Shown: positions 23,390 to 34,627, counted from the stretch's first letter. The stretch is DNA of 50,055 nucleotides from Chromera velia (GCA_018398765.1 JAHBMJ010000246.1:1-50055); one strand, 5' to 3'. Notes: generated by a model not told the origin, from the letters alone. Translations and numbers: made by a program.

Positions 23390-24690
23390 ATGGTTCTCTT
23401 CTCTCCTCAGCAGGTAGACGTTAATGCAAACTTCGGGGATCAGGTCGCGGCAATGTTCCCCGGCCTCAAAATCTACCTTACCGAGAAGATGGAACTGCAG
23501 GCTATCGACCCCGAGTCCCAGATCAACGACCTAACTGACCAGCAGGTCGCGAACCTCTCTTTTGAGCACCCTGACCGGATGGTAAAGAGCTCCATCTTTA
23601 AGTCCCTCTACAAGGACAAGAAGAAAATCCTTAAGCACGTCTACAACGAGACACTTCAAGGCAGAAAAGTGGACGGAAAGGATCCACTGATCTAGCTTGA
23701 AGTCGCTGATGCTGTTTTTTTGAAGATGGCGATGGACATCCTAGGTCTGGACACTAACCTTCTGAACAAGAGCAGCAGCGGCTGCCAACTTTTCCGGAAG
23801 TTGATTTACAACTATATCTTGACCACCATCGCTCAGAACATACTCTCCACCATGGACGCGGCCTTTGATGGAATTAAAAGCAGCAAGAAATTTAAGTAGG
23901 ACCCCTTCTGTCTCCTTGCCTACTTAGAGACTCATGGCACGAAGGACCCATGGAAGATCTTTAGATCCAAGAAGAGCGCCTTGTACACCTACATCAACTG
24001 CATGAGGCCTCGTGATGTACCTTTTGCCAACTGGATCCGGGACGCGGAGAAGTTGATGATCGAATTGGGTCAGGTGCCTTTGCCTGAAAGAAAGCCTGAC
24101 GGCACCTTTGAGACCGACACGTCCTGCCGATCAGGGGAGAGGGGCAAAGTTGTCTACTATGATATTACCACCAGCCCGCCCATCATCACCGAGATATACA
24201 TGACTCTAAAAGACAACTGCGGGTTAGAGATGCTTGCAGTCGAGTTGGACAGAGACATCGCAGACAGGACACTGTCCTGGCAAGCTTTTTGTGCGATATT
24301 TGCAAAGTACTTCACATCCACATTCCCGGATCAGGGGAAAAGGGGGAACAAAGAAGGGTATGTTATGGTTTTTCAAGAACAGTGGAAATAAATATAACAG
24401 CAGCAGCAGAGGCAACAGCCTCAGTATCCCCAGCATCAACAGATGCAGCAGTAGCAGAGTTGGAACAGGGGACGGGGAGGAAGAGGGTGTGGAGGATACA
24501 GAGGTGGCAGAGGAGGGTATGGACGGGGCGGCGGCAGGTACGGAGGAGGAGGGGACAGGGACTTCGGCGGCAATGCCGGCCAGCACTCCTCTTCCTCTTC
24601 TAACCATGGAGGAGGAAACGCAGGGAATCGCCAACAGGGGAGTCGCCAACCTGAGCAGCAGAGCAAAAACTTCTGGACTGAGAACAACGG
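23390..24690 (+). pseudogene. gag of copia element 1
   Basis: A single frame runs from the ATG at 23390 through in-frame UAG codons at 23693 and 23897, and UAA/UAG at 24389, 24395 and 24452. The N-terminal 300 residues are the presumed capsid region (helical, with LERK-type charged stretches). The C-terminus is a glutamine-rich tract (CAG/CAA runs) followed by an RGG-type basic domain (GGYRGGRGGYGRGGGRYGG). There is no CCHC knuckle, so the RGG region probably serves for RNA binding. The interrupting UAR codons lie inside or next to the glutamine-rich part. A GTGAGC at about 24691 and a TATGCGTAG at about 24791 could bound an intron just after it. Confidence 0.75.
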
Positions 24691-25344
24691 TGAGCAAGCC
24701 AGCCTCTCTGTCTTTCCTCTTATGGTTTTCAACCTCTTTTTCTTCGCGTGCTCCTTTCTTCCAATTTTGTCTGCTCTGGTCATATGCGTAGCCCTTCATA
24801 CTTTGACGGACATAAGCAGTTGCACGCAGATCAGCACTAACATAGAAATGGAAGAACCATCCGCAGAGGAAGTCATGTGGCTGTTTGAATTTGATCAGAA
24901 GAATGATACAGAAATTTAAAGTATGAACAGTTCAAGAAATAGCGGAAGGATTTTCATATCTCTGTCTCGAAGAAAAAGGTGAGTAGACTGTTAGAAGAGA
25001 AAAAGGTTCGGCCCTGTTTTTCTTCCCTAAGCAGTTTTACTGTTCTTTTCACAGAGATTGAGGAGGACAGTGAGGAAGTGAGTGAAAGACATAAAAGTAG
25101 AGAGAGTCAGACAGAAGAAACAAATGAGAGAAGTAGAGACACATCAGAGAGGAGAAACACACATACAGACAAGCAAAGGAAGATGGTGGGAAGAGAAGAG
25201 AATGACAAGAAGGCTTCACCAAACAACGCAGAGAAAGAGGAAAAGAAAAAGATGACAAGAAGGGGGAAGAGACAGTGAAGGAAGAACGAAGAGGAAGATG
25301 AGACTCAAAAGACACCGACAGGGGAAAAGAGGGGGGAAGACTTC

Positions 25345-26052
25345 TTGGCGGAGGACTACGCTTTCTGGAGAGTCACCGGTGAGAGCGTACAGACAGCCTT
25401 GCAGACGGCGGAGGAGAAAGAGACGGTTCCTCTGGGTGAGTCCAAGCTGGTTGGAGTGGTCAAAGATTCAAGAAGCACTGGAATGATCACGACGTCGATG
25501 GGTTGGTTGAGACTCGCCATGGCATTGTTCCTTTTATGTACGCTAGGCAGGTGGTTGTGGAAGCATGACAAAGACAGAGGGCCGAGAATCGGGACAGCAA
25601 ACGGAATGGTTGGAATTGTTGGGGTTCGGGGGAGAGGCCTTCACCTCACCGATCGTATCTTGCTGTCTTCACGAATGGTGGTTCTAGATACAGACACCAT
25701 CGTTCCTTTCCTGGTCGGGATGAAATTTTTGAAGGCATGGGGGGTAAAAATAGATTACGAGACCCTACAGATGAGACTGTGCCTTCCAGATGGGCGCAAA
25801 TGTACCATCAAATGGCAGGAGAAGGGCAGTGGACTCTTGACTCTTCCGGTCAGACCGGGGAGAGCGTCCCTTGCCGTCTCTGGCAAGCTTGGGGGAAACA
25901 GCCTAGACATCCAAAGTTTGACTGACACAGCAACAGGGGAAGAGGTCGTCGTTCCACGTGAAGTGATTTTTGGAGAATGGAAGGAGCGGCGTCGGGAGAC
26001 CGGTGCATGTGGGAAGAAACTTTGGGCAGGTTGCGTTCAGAAGGAAACATAG
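25345..26052 (+). pseudogene. Aspartic protease region of copia element 1
   Basis: Hydrophobic-Asp context VVLDTDTIVPFLVGMKFL at about 25679-25735 corresponds to the retropepsin active-site loop. It reads Asp-Thr-Asp where D-T/S-G is expected, so the enzyme is probably inactive. The frame is continuous through a UAG at 26050 into the integrase frame. Confidence 0.65.
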
Positions 26053-26088
26053 GCACGTCAGTCTGTAGAGAGTCTGAGAGAAGGAATT

Positions 26089-28362
26089 ATGATGGATGAG
26101 GTGTTTGTGGGCTCTCAAAGAAGGAGGACTAAGAGAGTGACTTTTCAGGAGACAGTTTCTGGTCGGTTTCTAGATAAAGAGACCGGGAGGCTGAAAGGGC
26201 GGCCCTTCAAGACAAAGTTGAAGGAGCATGCCACCAGGACAAAGGAATGGAAAAGGGGGCGTACGAAACATCCTTCCGCTCTTGACATCTCGACGAGTGG
26301 CCACGCTCTAGATGAAGGGGGTGTTAGGAGATCGCCGCGTCTGGCAAAGAAGGAACAAGCGTTGCATGACCCTCCACCTAGGCCCTGTAGTCACAGTAGC
26401 AGCAGCAGTAGCCACCAGGTCGACCATTGTGACCCTTCTTTTGCCAATGATCCCTTTTTGACACCTGCAGACAGGATTGAGGACGAAAGAGGAGGAGAGA
26501 GTTTAACGGAGCCTAGGGAATCGCTTCAGCAAGTTCAGAAAGACAGCCTTCAGTCAGATTCAAATGAGATAGAAAAGGCAGAAAGGCAGTCAGAGAATGA
26601 ACAAACGGAAGGAAAGAAACGAAAAAGATGGAAAGAAAAGGAAGAAAAAAGGAGGAAAAAGAAGGGAAAGAAAGCGAAGGCTTCGGCTGCTGGGTCCAGG
26701 GTGGAGAACGGCAGGGTCTGCAGGGACCACAGATATAATCCAGGAGAGGGAGGGGGAACGAGATCCGGGACAGACAACAGAGACGACGCACCTGTATCTG
26801 AGACAGGAGGGCCCAGGTGCTCACATAAAGGAGAAAGGATATGGGTAGAAGGAAAAGAGTTGGAGGAGCTTATCCAGAGAGCATACAGGGAGATGGGGCA
26901 TCTAGAAGGCACACCTCTCAGTCAATCGCTTTCAAAGTTCATCAAGGGAAGTCGGTTGAGGGAGGTATGTAGAAAGACGATAGAGGGTTGCAAGGAATGT
27001 GCCCAGGTAAAAGGAGCTCCACCCAGGTGGAGAGGATGGACAGCAAGATTGAGGAGAAGAAGACTACTCAAAAGGATTGCAGTTGACCTTCACTTCATTG
27101 AAGGGACCCCAATAGTTACCATCATCGATGAATGCACTCGGTGGTTGGTGGCGGTGCCAGTAGAGGAAGAAGACGCAGCAACGGTATGGAAGGCAGTGCG
27201 GGATCCCTAGATTACGCCTTTTGGCTAAGCAGTTGGTCTAAGGTCGTGCTTTAGGACAGATAACGGAAGTCACTTCAAGAAGGTGTTTGATCTGCAGTGC
27301 AGAATAAGGGGCATCAGTCATGAGTGGACACCGGTGGGTCACCCGCAGTCGATGGGGATCCTCAAAAACCGCCATTACATTCTGGATACACAGATCACAC
27401 TTCTCCGTCTTAAGAGAGATATCCCAGAAGAAAATTGGCAAGATGTACTTCCCATGGCAGTGGCTCTTGTCAACCATATGCCAGCAGCCAGAGAACCGTA
27501 TTTGTCTGCGTATGAAAGGATGACGGGGGTTTGCCCAGTCCCAGCTAGCATTGAAGAGAAGAGAAGGAGTCATCAAGAGTTCAAGGGAAGGAGGTTTGAG
27601 GAGTCAGAGATGCTTCTCTTCCGCCACCCTCTCCGTCACTACGGAAAGCTGAAGGAAGACTGGAAGCCAGGTGAGGTTGTGAAGGTCATTTCCCCGACTC
27701 TGTTTCGAATCAGACCCATCAGAGAGAGAGACAGGGGGTATGAATCCTATGAGGTGGATCTCTTTATGACGGTCATTCAACTGATGCCTGAAGAATTGCA
27801 GCAGGAGCTGAGAAAACCTGGAGGGGTGTTGGAGAATGAACTTTCGGCAGCAGAGAAAGAAAAGGAAAAAAGAAAGAGATCAGATGGAAAGAAATTTATC
27901 ATATGGAAGGATGAAAAGATGAAGCAGTTGTTCTTAGGGGAAGTGAAGGAAGAGAAGAGAGGGCGAGTGACTGTGCAGCATTACGGGTCGTATGGGAAAG
28001 GGGCGTTGAGAGATCGGCTTTATCGTCCTGCAGTAAGGAGAAAAGGAGAGAGAGCGGTAATGTTTACAAATAATACGAAGAAGTATGAGGCAATGGAGCC
28101 AGATCTGTTTGAGGTGGAGAGAGAAGACATCGTGATTGAAGACGCGGAGGTTAAGAAGAATGGGAGGCTAGGTGAGAGCACGATCAGTACTCTTCTCAGA
28201 GAGTACATCGAAAAAAAGGAGTTTGCTTTGTCTACAGAGCCTGAAGACAGAATGTCAGATTCTGGCATCACTTCGTTTCTTGATTCCCTTATCAGTACAT
28301 CTTCCTTCTTCTGTTCAGACCAAGAGGTGGGAAGAGTCCTACTGATAGAGACTACGCATTAG
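26089..28362 (+). pseudogene. Integrase and post-integrase region of copia element 1
   Basis: The region opens with a Lys/Glu-rich linker. The zinc-binding part is recognised by CKECAQVKG. The catalytic core has the first Asp in AVDLHFIEG (about 27083) and the second in FRTDNGSHF (about 27253). The third catalytic site reads GILKNRH, with Lys (27364-27366) where Glu is required. In-frame UAG at 27208 and UAA at 27226 interrupt it. After the integrase, at about 27892-28070, is an extra domain (FIIWKDEK, FLGEV, GSYGKGALRDRL) also present in copia element 2. The frame closes with UAG at 28360, one base out of phase with RT. Confidence 0.85.
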
Positions 28363-28366
28363 GAGC

Positions 28367-29985
28367 TTGACTCCAGAGATGAGAAAGAAGTACGACGAAA
28401 CGAGGAGAGCAGAACTAGCCAAGCTGATGAAGTACAACACCTACGACACGGTCAGGAAGGAGAACATCCCCGCAGGAGCAACCGTCCTAGACATGCTGGT
28501 GGTGGATACTTTGAAGATGAAAGCAGGAGGAGAGAGAGAGTTTAAAGCAAGAGCAGTAGCAAGAGGAGACTAGGATCCGAGACAGGGTGTAAAGACCGCC
28601 ACGTGTGGTTGCCCACCTGATTCTGTTCCTTTCGTTTTGCTTGCAGCATTAGCGTCCCCAAACTACGAAAAGAACTCAATCGCCTCCGTAGATTGTCAGA
28701 ATGCCTATCTCTAGGCGAAGCTGAAGTCCCGAGTCCCAGTCTACGTCAGACTGCCTCCCAGTCATCCCGACAGAAAAGCAGGTTTGCTCTGGAGATTGAA
28801 GAAGGCCCTGTATGGTTTGAAGGATGCAAGGAGAGCATTTGAAGACTATTTGTGGGAGGTTTTGAGGAAACTAGGTTGAGAGCTTAGTCTGTTGAGCGGG
28901 GTGTTTTGGAAAAAGAAGGGAAGAAAGGTTGTTGGGTTGCTGAGTCAGTACGTTGATGATTTGATTATCGTTTCGTTGGAAGGGGACACACAGGAGATGG
29001 TAAAAGAAATTGCAGAAGAGGTCCATTGCAAGGAGCCGGAGGTGTTGGGTCGGTATGTTGGAAGTGATTATGAGGTCCTTTCAGACGGAAGAATCTGGTG
29101 CTCTCAGAAAGCGTACGTTGAGAATATTCAAGGAGAACAGAGTAAGCAGGGATCTCAGCCTCTTCCAAGAGGGGTGACAAGAGAAGATGATAGGTCGGAG
29201 GTGCTAGATGTAGAGGGACACAGACGGTACAGACAGTTGTTGGGGGAGTTGTCCTATGCAGCGCACAGCACCAGACCGGATCTCGAGTTTGCATCCGCAT
29301 GGCTGAGTCAATTTAACTAAAAACCAACCGTCAGAGCATGGAGACTTCTGAACAGAGCCATCAAAATGCAGCAGGGGGAAGCGAATTGAATCTATACCCA
29401 CAGACAGGCTGGATACTTACCGTGAATGGAAGACCGATCGCTTGGAAGAGTCGAAAACAGAAGAGATGTGCAAAGAGCATCAATCGGGCAGAACTCTGCG
29501 CACTGGAGGATGTGCTTAACTACGCATTGGTGATGATGAGATTCATTCGGGAGATCTGGAAGGACTCGTATTGCACAATTCGAACGAATTCAGATGGGGT
29601 GTGCAAGATGCTTAAATCCAGAAACCCGAAGCCCCAGGAAAAGGACTTGATTGAATAAATAAGAGAGATGGGGGGGAAAGTGTGTGTAGTTCCAGCAATA
29701 GCTGCAATGAACGGAATGGAAGAAGGGAAGATCAGAGCACAGCATGTGTACGGCCATCAGAACTACGCAGACAGTTTCACAAAGCCAATGGATGTGGATC
29801 TGATTGCATCACTTCTTGAGAAAGACAGACAGGCACAGATAGTATACATACCCACAGGTCTGTCAAGAGAAGAAAAAGAAAAGGAAGAAGAAGATGATGA
29901 TGAATGGCCATGTGTACAGGTGGATTCGAAGATGTCTGAGATTCAAGGCAGAAGCGCGAGGAGAGAAAGACTGAGGAACAGATAA
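28367..29985 (+). pseudogene. Reverse transcriptase and RNase H of copia element 1
   Basis: Copia-type RT motifs occur in order: REFKARAVARGD, SVDCQNAYL, KKALYGLKDA, then the catalytic YVDDLII near 28949. RNase H follows with the copia LGELSYAAHSTRPDL and the terminal ADSFTKPMD (the family's ADxLTK motif). Interruptions are UAG at 28571 and 28712, UGA at 28877, UAA at 29318 and 29656, and one frameshift near 29380. Confidence 0.92.
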
Positions 29986-30443
29986 CGGGTTGACTACAAA
30001 GCGATTGCAAAAAGGATCAAAGTCAAGAAAGAGGGAGAAAGCTTGATGACTGATCGATTTGATGAAAAGGGAAGGAATGCATGGAGAAAAGAGGTGTGGG
30101 TAAAAAAGGGAAGGTAAAGGAGAAAGCATTTTGCAGAGATAAGAGACGCAGAACTGATAACAGGAGATCAAAGGGAGAGAAGCTATACCTAAGAACGGAG
30201 TAAAGGCAACACGCTTGGTCTGTTGGGGGGCAGATCATTCCACGTCTATGTGTTTGCCTGCGTCAACACTCCAGATGTTCGAAGGAGGTAACTCAAACGG
30301 AGATCAAATGTAGTCAGGAAAGCACCTCAAATCAAAGCAAGATGTCATTGACAAAAGAGAACGGAAGAGACAAGAAGGTACATGTGTATGAATGATCATG
30401 AATGGGAATGATGAATGAATGTGTAAGAGTGGGTTCGCTCCGC

Positions 30444-30459
30444 GAAAAAAGAAAAAGGA
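30444..30459 (+). promoter_or_regulatory. Polypurine tract of copia element 1
   Basis: GAAAAAAGAAAAAGGA lies six bases before the right LTR, the expected place for plus-strand priming. Confidence 0.8.
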
Positions 30460-30465
30460 TGCGAT

Positions 30466-30901
30466 TGATGAGGCATCAAGGGTCAGAGAGAAGAGGCGCG
30501 CGCAGTATCATACCAGTCTAAATCGATCCGCGCACGCCGCCGAGCGAATTGTACATGTCAGCAACACATGCATGAAGCGTTGTATATACACATGAATATG
30601 CATACAGAGAATGCAGTACTGAAAGAGACTGGGTGCGAATGGACAGAAAAGCAAAGAGCATGTCATGTACGGGATATACAGACAACTGTATTATATGAAA
30701 TATGACAGATACAGACATAGCAGACGTGGACGTGAACGATCGATCGACCGATCGACCAAGAATTACAAATACAGTTAGAGAGAGTGTATTAAGGTCCGGA
30801 CTAGAGAGATTTGTGAACTCGAGACCATTCCCGGAAGGCCAGACTTACGAGTATATGTACAAGCGTGGATCTCTGAGCTTAGGTGAGCTAGGGATTCATC
30901 A
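30466..30901 (+). repeat. 3' LTR of copia element 1
   Basis: 436 bp, with the same ends as the left LTR and one internal deletion of about 30 bp relative to it. Followed by target duplication GCTCC at 30902-30906. Confidence 0.95.
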
Positions 30902-30906
30902 GCTCC

Positions 30907-32313
30907 ACCTGGCTTAGTCATTCATTCATTCATTCATTCATATATATCATGGCATATGAGGATTAGGATCAGAGGGGGTATAATCTAAACTCTGCAGGGT
31001 ATACATATTTGCGATCAGATTAGGAAAATATGATTGACTAATTAATCATTGATCATATAGGCATAATTATTGTCATGATACCTAACATTATTATAATCAT
31101 ATTTACAATAATAATAAATTAAAAAATTCTGTATTTAATAATACAAGCAACGCTGAACATTAGGCTAGATGCACTGCCAACGACAGACGGAGGTTTAACC
31201 CTGTAACCAAGTGTAACCAACGTATGCCTTTTGTGAAGGCTTTTCTTTTCAAACTGTCCGTCTAGCTGGTCATGCTCCCCAGCTAGGCGACGCACAGTGA
31301 TAAAAAAAAAAAAAAAAGAAGATCTTGAGATTTAAGTTGAGAAGCCTAATCTTTTTTATTTTTTTTATTATTATTGGAAGTGCAAAATATATAACAAAAA
31401 CCTAGACAAAAACACATTTAACTACAAAACCTACCTTTGCTAAGTTTGCTTGGACCTTTGACCACCACACTAAAAAAAAAAAAAAGAAAAAAAGAAATCT
31501 TGACATGTCTGTTCTTTTTTGTTTTTACCACTGTGTGTCGCCTAGCTCCCCAGGTCAGCACAACCATTATCGATGAATGAGACAAACGTGCCAGGGTCTG
31601 AGCCATGGCAAACAAATTGATTTCTGTTTTGAACTTCCGATCAGTTTCCATGCCGATGGTATTTCAAACGAGAACGCTCAAGCCAGTCAGCGGAGTCAAC
31701 TCCATGAAGGCACTGGAAATGCGGCTTCCAGCCACAAAATGCAGTCAATGAATTCATCTATCAGACCGTCCACGTACAAGTACGTCCTCCCATCCTTCTA
31801 CACATCTAGCTTTCAATCCAGCCGGTTGCCCACCAGCCATCATGCCATCCATCCATGTATGTTATCAGACATCCATCCGTCCGTCTGTCCATCCATCCCA
31901 GCGTCAACCGCGCTCTGTTGTTCAGGTTTTTTAATACTTCAATTTCACGACACCCACACGCATGAGTCATTGAGAACCTGATGACCATGGGGAGGAGAAA
32001 GGGATGTCTGAAAACGTGAGCGACAAAAAAGGTGCAATCTTCATTCATTGATCCACACAAACACCGAAACATCCAAACATTCGAATAAAGAAATTCATTT
32101 TCTATCCACAAATGTTTTTACCGTACAGCTCTCAATCGTCTCATCTTCGTCCTTCAATGTTCCACAAAACTCTTCACCATTCGACAAGAACAAATCCCTC
32201 ATTCAATCGATTGACCCATCGACCCAGGTCCCCCCCGATGAAATTCAATGAAAACACTCAGGCATTCGAGCACATACAAAACGAACCAGACACCCAAATC
32301 TGATCACTCCATA
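30907..32313. other. Intergenic, AT-rich, low complexity
   Basis: Begins with a (CATT)n run near 30917-30940, then an AT-rich block (31000-31500) with poly-A and poly-T tracts and two CTAGCTGG/CCAGCTAG-type motifs in opposite orientation, possibly a small degenerate inverted-repeat element. Further right (31780-32280) is a CATC/CATT-rich simple-sequence area. No gene is supported. Confidence 0.5.
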
Positions 32314-33895
32314 TCACTCCCCTCCGAACCTCTCCTCGGCCTGAAAGGATTCCCTCCGAGCACACGAAGGCTCAGGGACAGACTCTGTCAGCAGACGCCC
32401 TTCTCCCATTTGCGTCTCAGGACAGCCCCCTGCAGCCCCACCAGAACTCTCCCACTGCCCCCAAGGATCCTCCGAAACTGCAGCCAGCGCTCTATCACTC
32501 GGGCTCTGGGTGAGGAATTGTTCCAGTCGCCTACTGCTGCTGGGGCACACCTGCTCGCTCACAGAGATTTCGCACTGTTGCCCCCCGGAAGCCCTGCAGG
32601 AAGACCGCGCGCTGCTCTCTGCCTCCGACCGTGTGTTCCCGTCAGCACGTGCGCAGACGTTGCAACGGAAGCAGCAACTCACTGCAGTGTGCTTACAGCC
32701 TGTGCTGGGTGCTCGGCAGCTGTTGGACGTGGAAATGTGTCTGCAGTTTTGCCCTCCTGCGCTGGTACACTGAGAGCGTGCAGCACTCTGCGCACTGCCC
32801 CGATCAGACCGAGAGGCGATGCCACACACACGACACTCGTAACAGCAGAAAGTTGAATCCTGCACGCAACGAGGCCCCCCACTACCGCCACTGCCACCGC
32901 TTGGCGGTCCTGCAGGCCTGCCCCCTCCTCTCCTTGGAGACACACTCGAGGAGGGAGGTCTGGCGGGCATTGGCGCCCCTCCGCCACCTCCACCTGAGAT
33001 CATTCGATCAGTGGATCTATCGATGGGGATATTCATACATTGAATGCAAACGGAGTCGGAGTGAAGCAGGTGTAAACTCACGAAAAGAGAATAGCAGAAA
33101 ATGCGACCGAAGGGAACCGATAGTCGTGCGTTTTTGCAGCACTCCAAGAGCACATGGACATAGAAAGGACCACCACAGGAGCCTCAGGCAAAGAGGGAAG
33201 CGTAGCTGTGCGCCTGTAAGAAGGAGGGAGAGAGGGAGAGAGGGATGCTCTGGACAAGAAAGCAGAAAGTAGGAGAAGGAGAGACAATCCAAGAGATAGA
33301 CAGATATCCTCTGACTGAGCGTCAAAGCGACTCACCACAAGCAGCCATGTTACAGCTCTGGAAACAGAACTGTTGGGACTGGATGGGTTGAGATGAGCAC
33401 AGGTTGCAGCACATCCCCCTGTTCCCACCCCCCCTCATATCTATCCAGTTTCCGTTCACTCTCCCGAAGTTTTGTTTCTCGACAGAATCCAGTTCCTCTG
33501 CCTGAATTGTAGATTCCTGCAGAGGGCAACAAGACAATTAAGCAGAGGAAAAGGTCATTGCATAATCTTGACGCGGTGTGGGGGATACTCACTGGGATTT
33601 CAAGCAAATGAGGCAACGCCCGTCACTAAGCTGGGTGAAGAGCATTCATACGAAGAATGCATAGAGCTTTTTCGAGGGAATCCGCTGAGGAGAGAGGTCA
33701 AAACAAAAAGATGAAAACGGAGACGGGGAGACGGCAATTGAGAAACTGGCATACCAATGGAGTGTCCAAGGAAAGCGTAGACGGTCCATCAAAATCTCCA
33801 GCATCTCTTAAAGGCACAAAGACCTCCTGACATGAACATTTCAGGACCGTACAAAGTGACACCAGCACAAAACCGCGAAAAGCGACCCTCACCAT
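32314..33895 (-). CDS. Secreted cysteine-rich protein with repeated CC-x2-C modules
   Basis: Minus-strand exons 33895-33755, 33516-33336 and 32993-32314 join in phase to 333 residues and TGA. Residues 1 to about 22 (MVRVAFRGFVLVSLCTVLKC) form a signal peptide. Three cysteine modules start with a double Cys: MCCNLC in exon 2, then FCCYECRVC and SCCFRCNVC in exon 3. The last two are about 50-residue repeats with matching spacing, each ending in a Cys after a Gly-Gly-Gln step (SAGGQNC, ASGGQQC). A Gly/Pro-rich linker (GGGGGGAPMPARPP) separates module 1 from the others. An extracellular, disulphide-rich adhesive or wall protein is the natural inference, but no known family is recognised. Introns are 238 and 342 bp. 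Divergent from the helicase gene. Confidence 0.72.
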
Positions 33896-34627
33896 ATTCT
33901 CTTTTCTTCTTTTTTCAGGATGTGGCAGACTGAACAGCTGGCGGTTTCAATCGTCAATCAAACGACTCTTTTGAATCACTGGAGTGCTGCTTTAGCGTGA
34001 CTACTGCAGGGCCAAGAGATTTCCACAGTCGAAGTCAGATCATTGTTGTCTACAGGTTGCAGATTCTCGACATGGTGATCGACAGTGCAAAAGTCCATCA
34101 GCAAAATTGTCTTGAGGGTTCGTGGCAAAATATTTTCCGGCGGCGGTTGGCCTGCATGCATGTGACGCGATCGACGTACGGGCCGGGTCGACCCGCGGTC
34201 TGATCGGCGCTCGGCGAGCTGCATGCATGCATGCATGAACCCGGCCTGCGCGACTGCGGGCGCACCAGCTAGCTCGTACCCGGACCCATGCATGCAGGAC
34301 TTGGTCCTCGCGCGCGCGCGCGTGCGTCAGACTTAAAAATAACTCGTCGCGCACGCGCCTCTTGCGCATGGACGTCGGCCGTTTTCCGTCGAGCTGCGCC
34401 TCGAGTTAATTAACAGCTTGAACCATTGAGTGTCCAGGCAACCGAGCCTTGGCACGCAAGAGGAAACAGCTCTCAACTTCCCAAGTTTCCTTTTCCCCAC
34501 GGCCGACACTTTGCTGCTTTACAAAAGCAGCAGATGCCTGTCGAAACCTCGGGAAAGTGTTGGCGTCTCCTTTCATTGCTAGTCCTCTGTCTCCGTTTCT
34601 GTCTCTCCACCGCTCACCGCTTCTCAG
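33896..34627. promoter_or_regulatory. Shared upstream region of the Cys-rich and helicase genes
   Basis: A 0.73-kb divergent intergenic region with clustered palindromes: GCATGCATGCATGCATG at 34221-34237, further TGCATGCA sites near 34154 and 34290, and a (CG)n run at about 34309-34321. TGCATGC-type sites are known ApiAP2 targets in apicomplexans; use as such here is inference. A pyrimidine-rich stretch ending CTTCTCAG abuts the helicase ATG. Confidence 0.5.

Larger units (their letters stand above)
22786..30901 (+). mobile_element. Ty1/copia LTR retrotransposon, 8.1 kb, decayed
   Basis: The element has two LTRs beginning TGATGAGGC and ending TTCATCA, so the ends form a TGATGA/TCATCA inverted repeat. 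It is flanked by the 5-bp duplication GCTCC (22781-22785 and 30902-30906). A TGG-starting primer site follows the left LTR, and a purine tract precedes the right one. The internal order gag, protease, integrase, RT, RNase H is that of Ty1/copia. The coding frames carry thirteen in-frame UAA/UAG codons, one UGA and a few frameshifts, so it is not autonomous. The two LTRs differ at roughly 30 sites, nearly all transitions, and by an indel of about 30 bp. Confidence 0.95.

Noticed and set aside
24224-24799. 191-codon minus-strand Ser/Pro/Leu-rich frame
   Set aside because: It is the shadow of the Gly/Arg-rich and Gln-rich tail of gag.
23390-29985. Nuclear genetic code with UAA/UAG = glutamine in the host
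   Set aside because: The host exons I could rebuild contain dozens of Gln codons, all CAA or CAG; the tetraspanin-like gene appears to end at UAG; the second copia element has both UAR and UGA breaks. Transition decay explains the pattern more simply.
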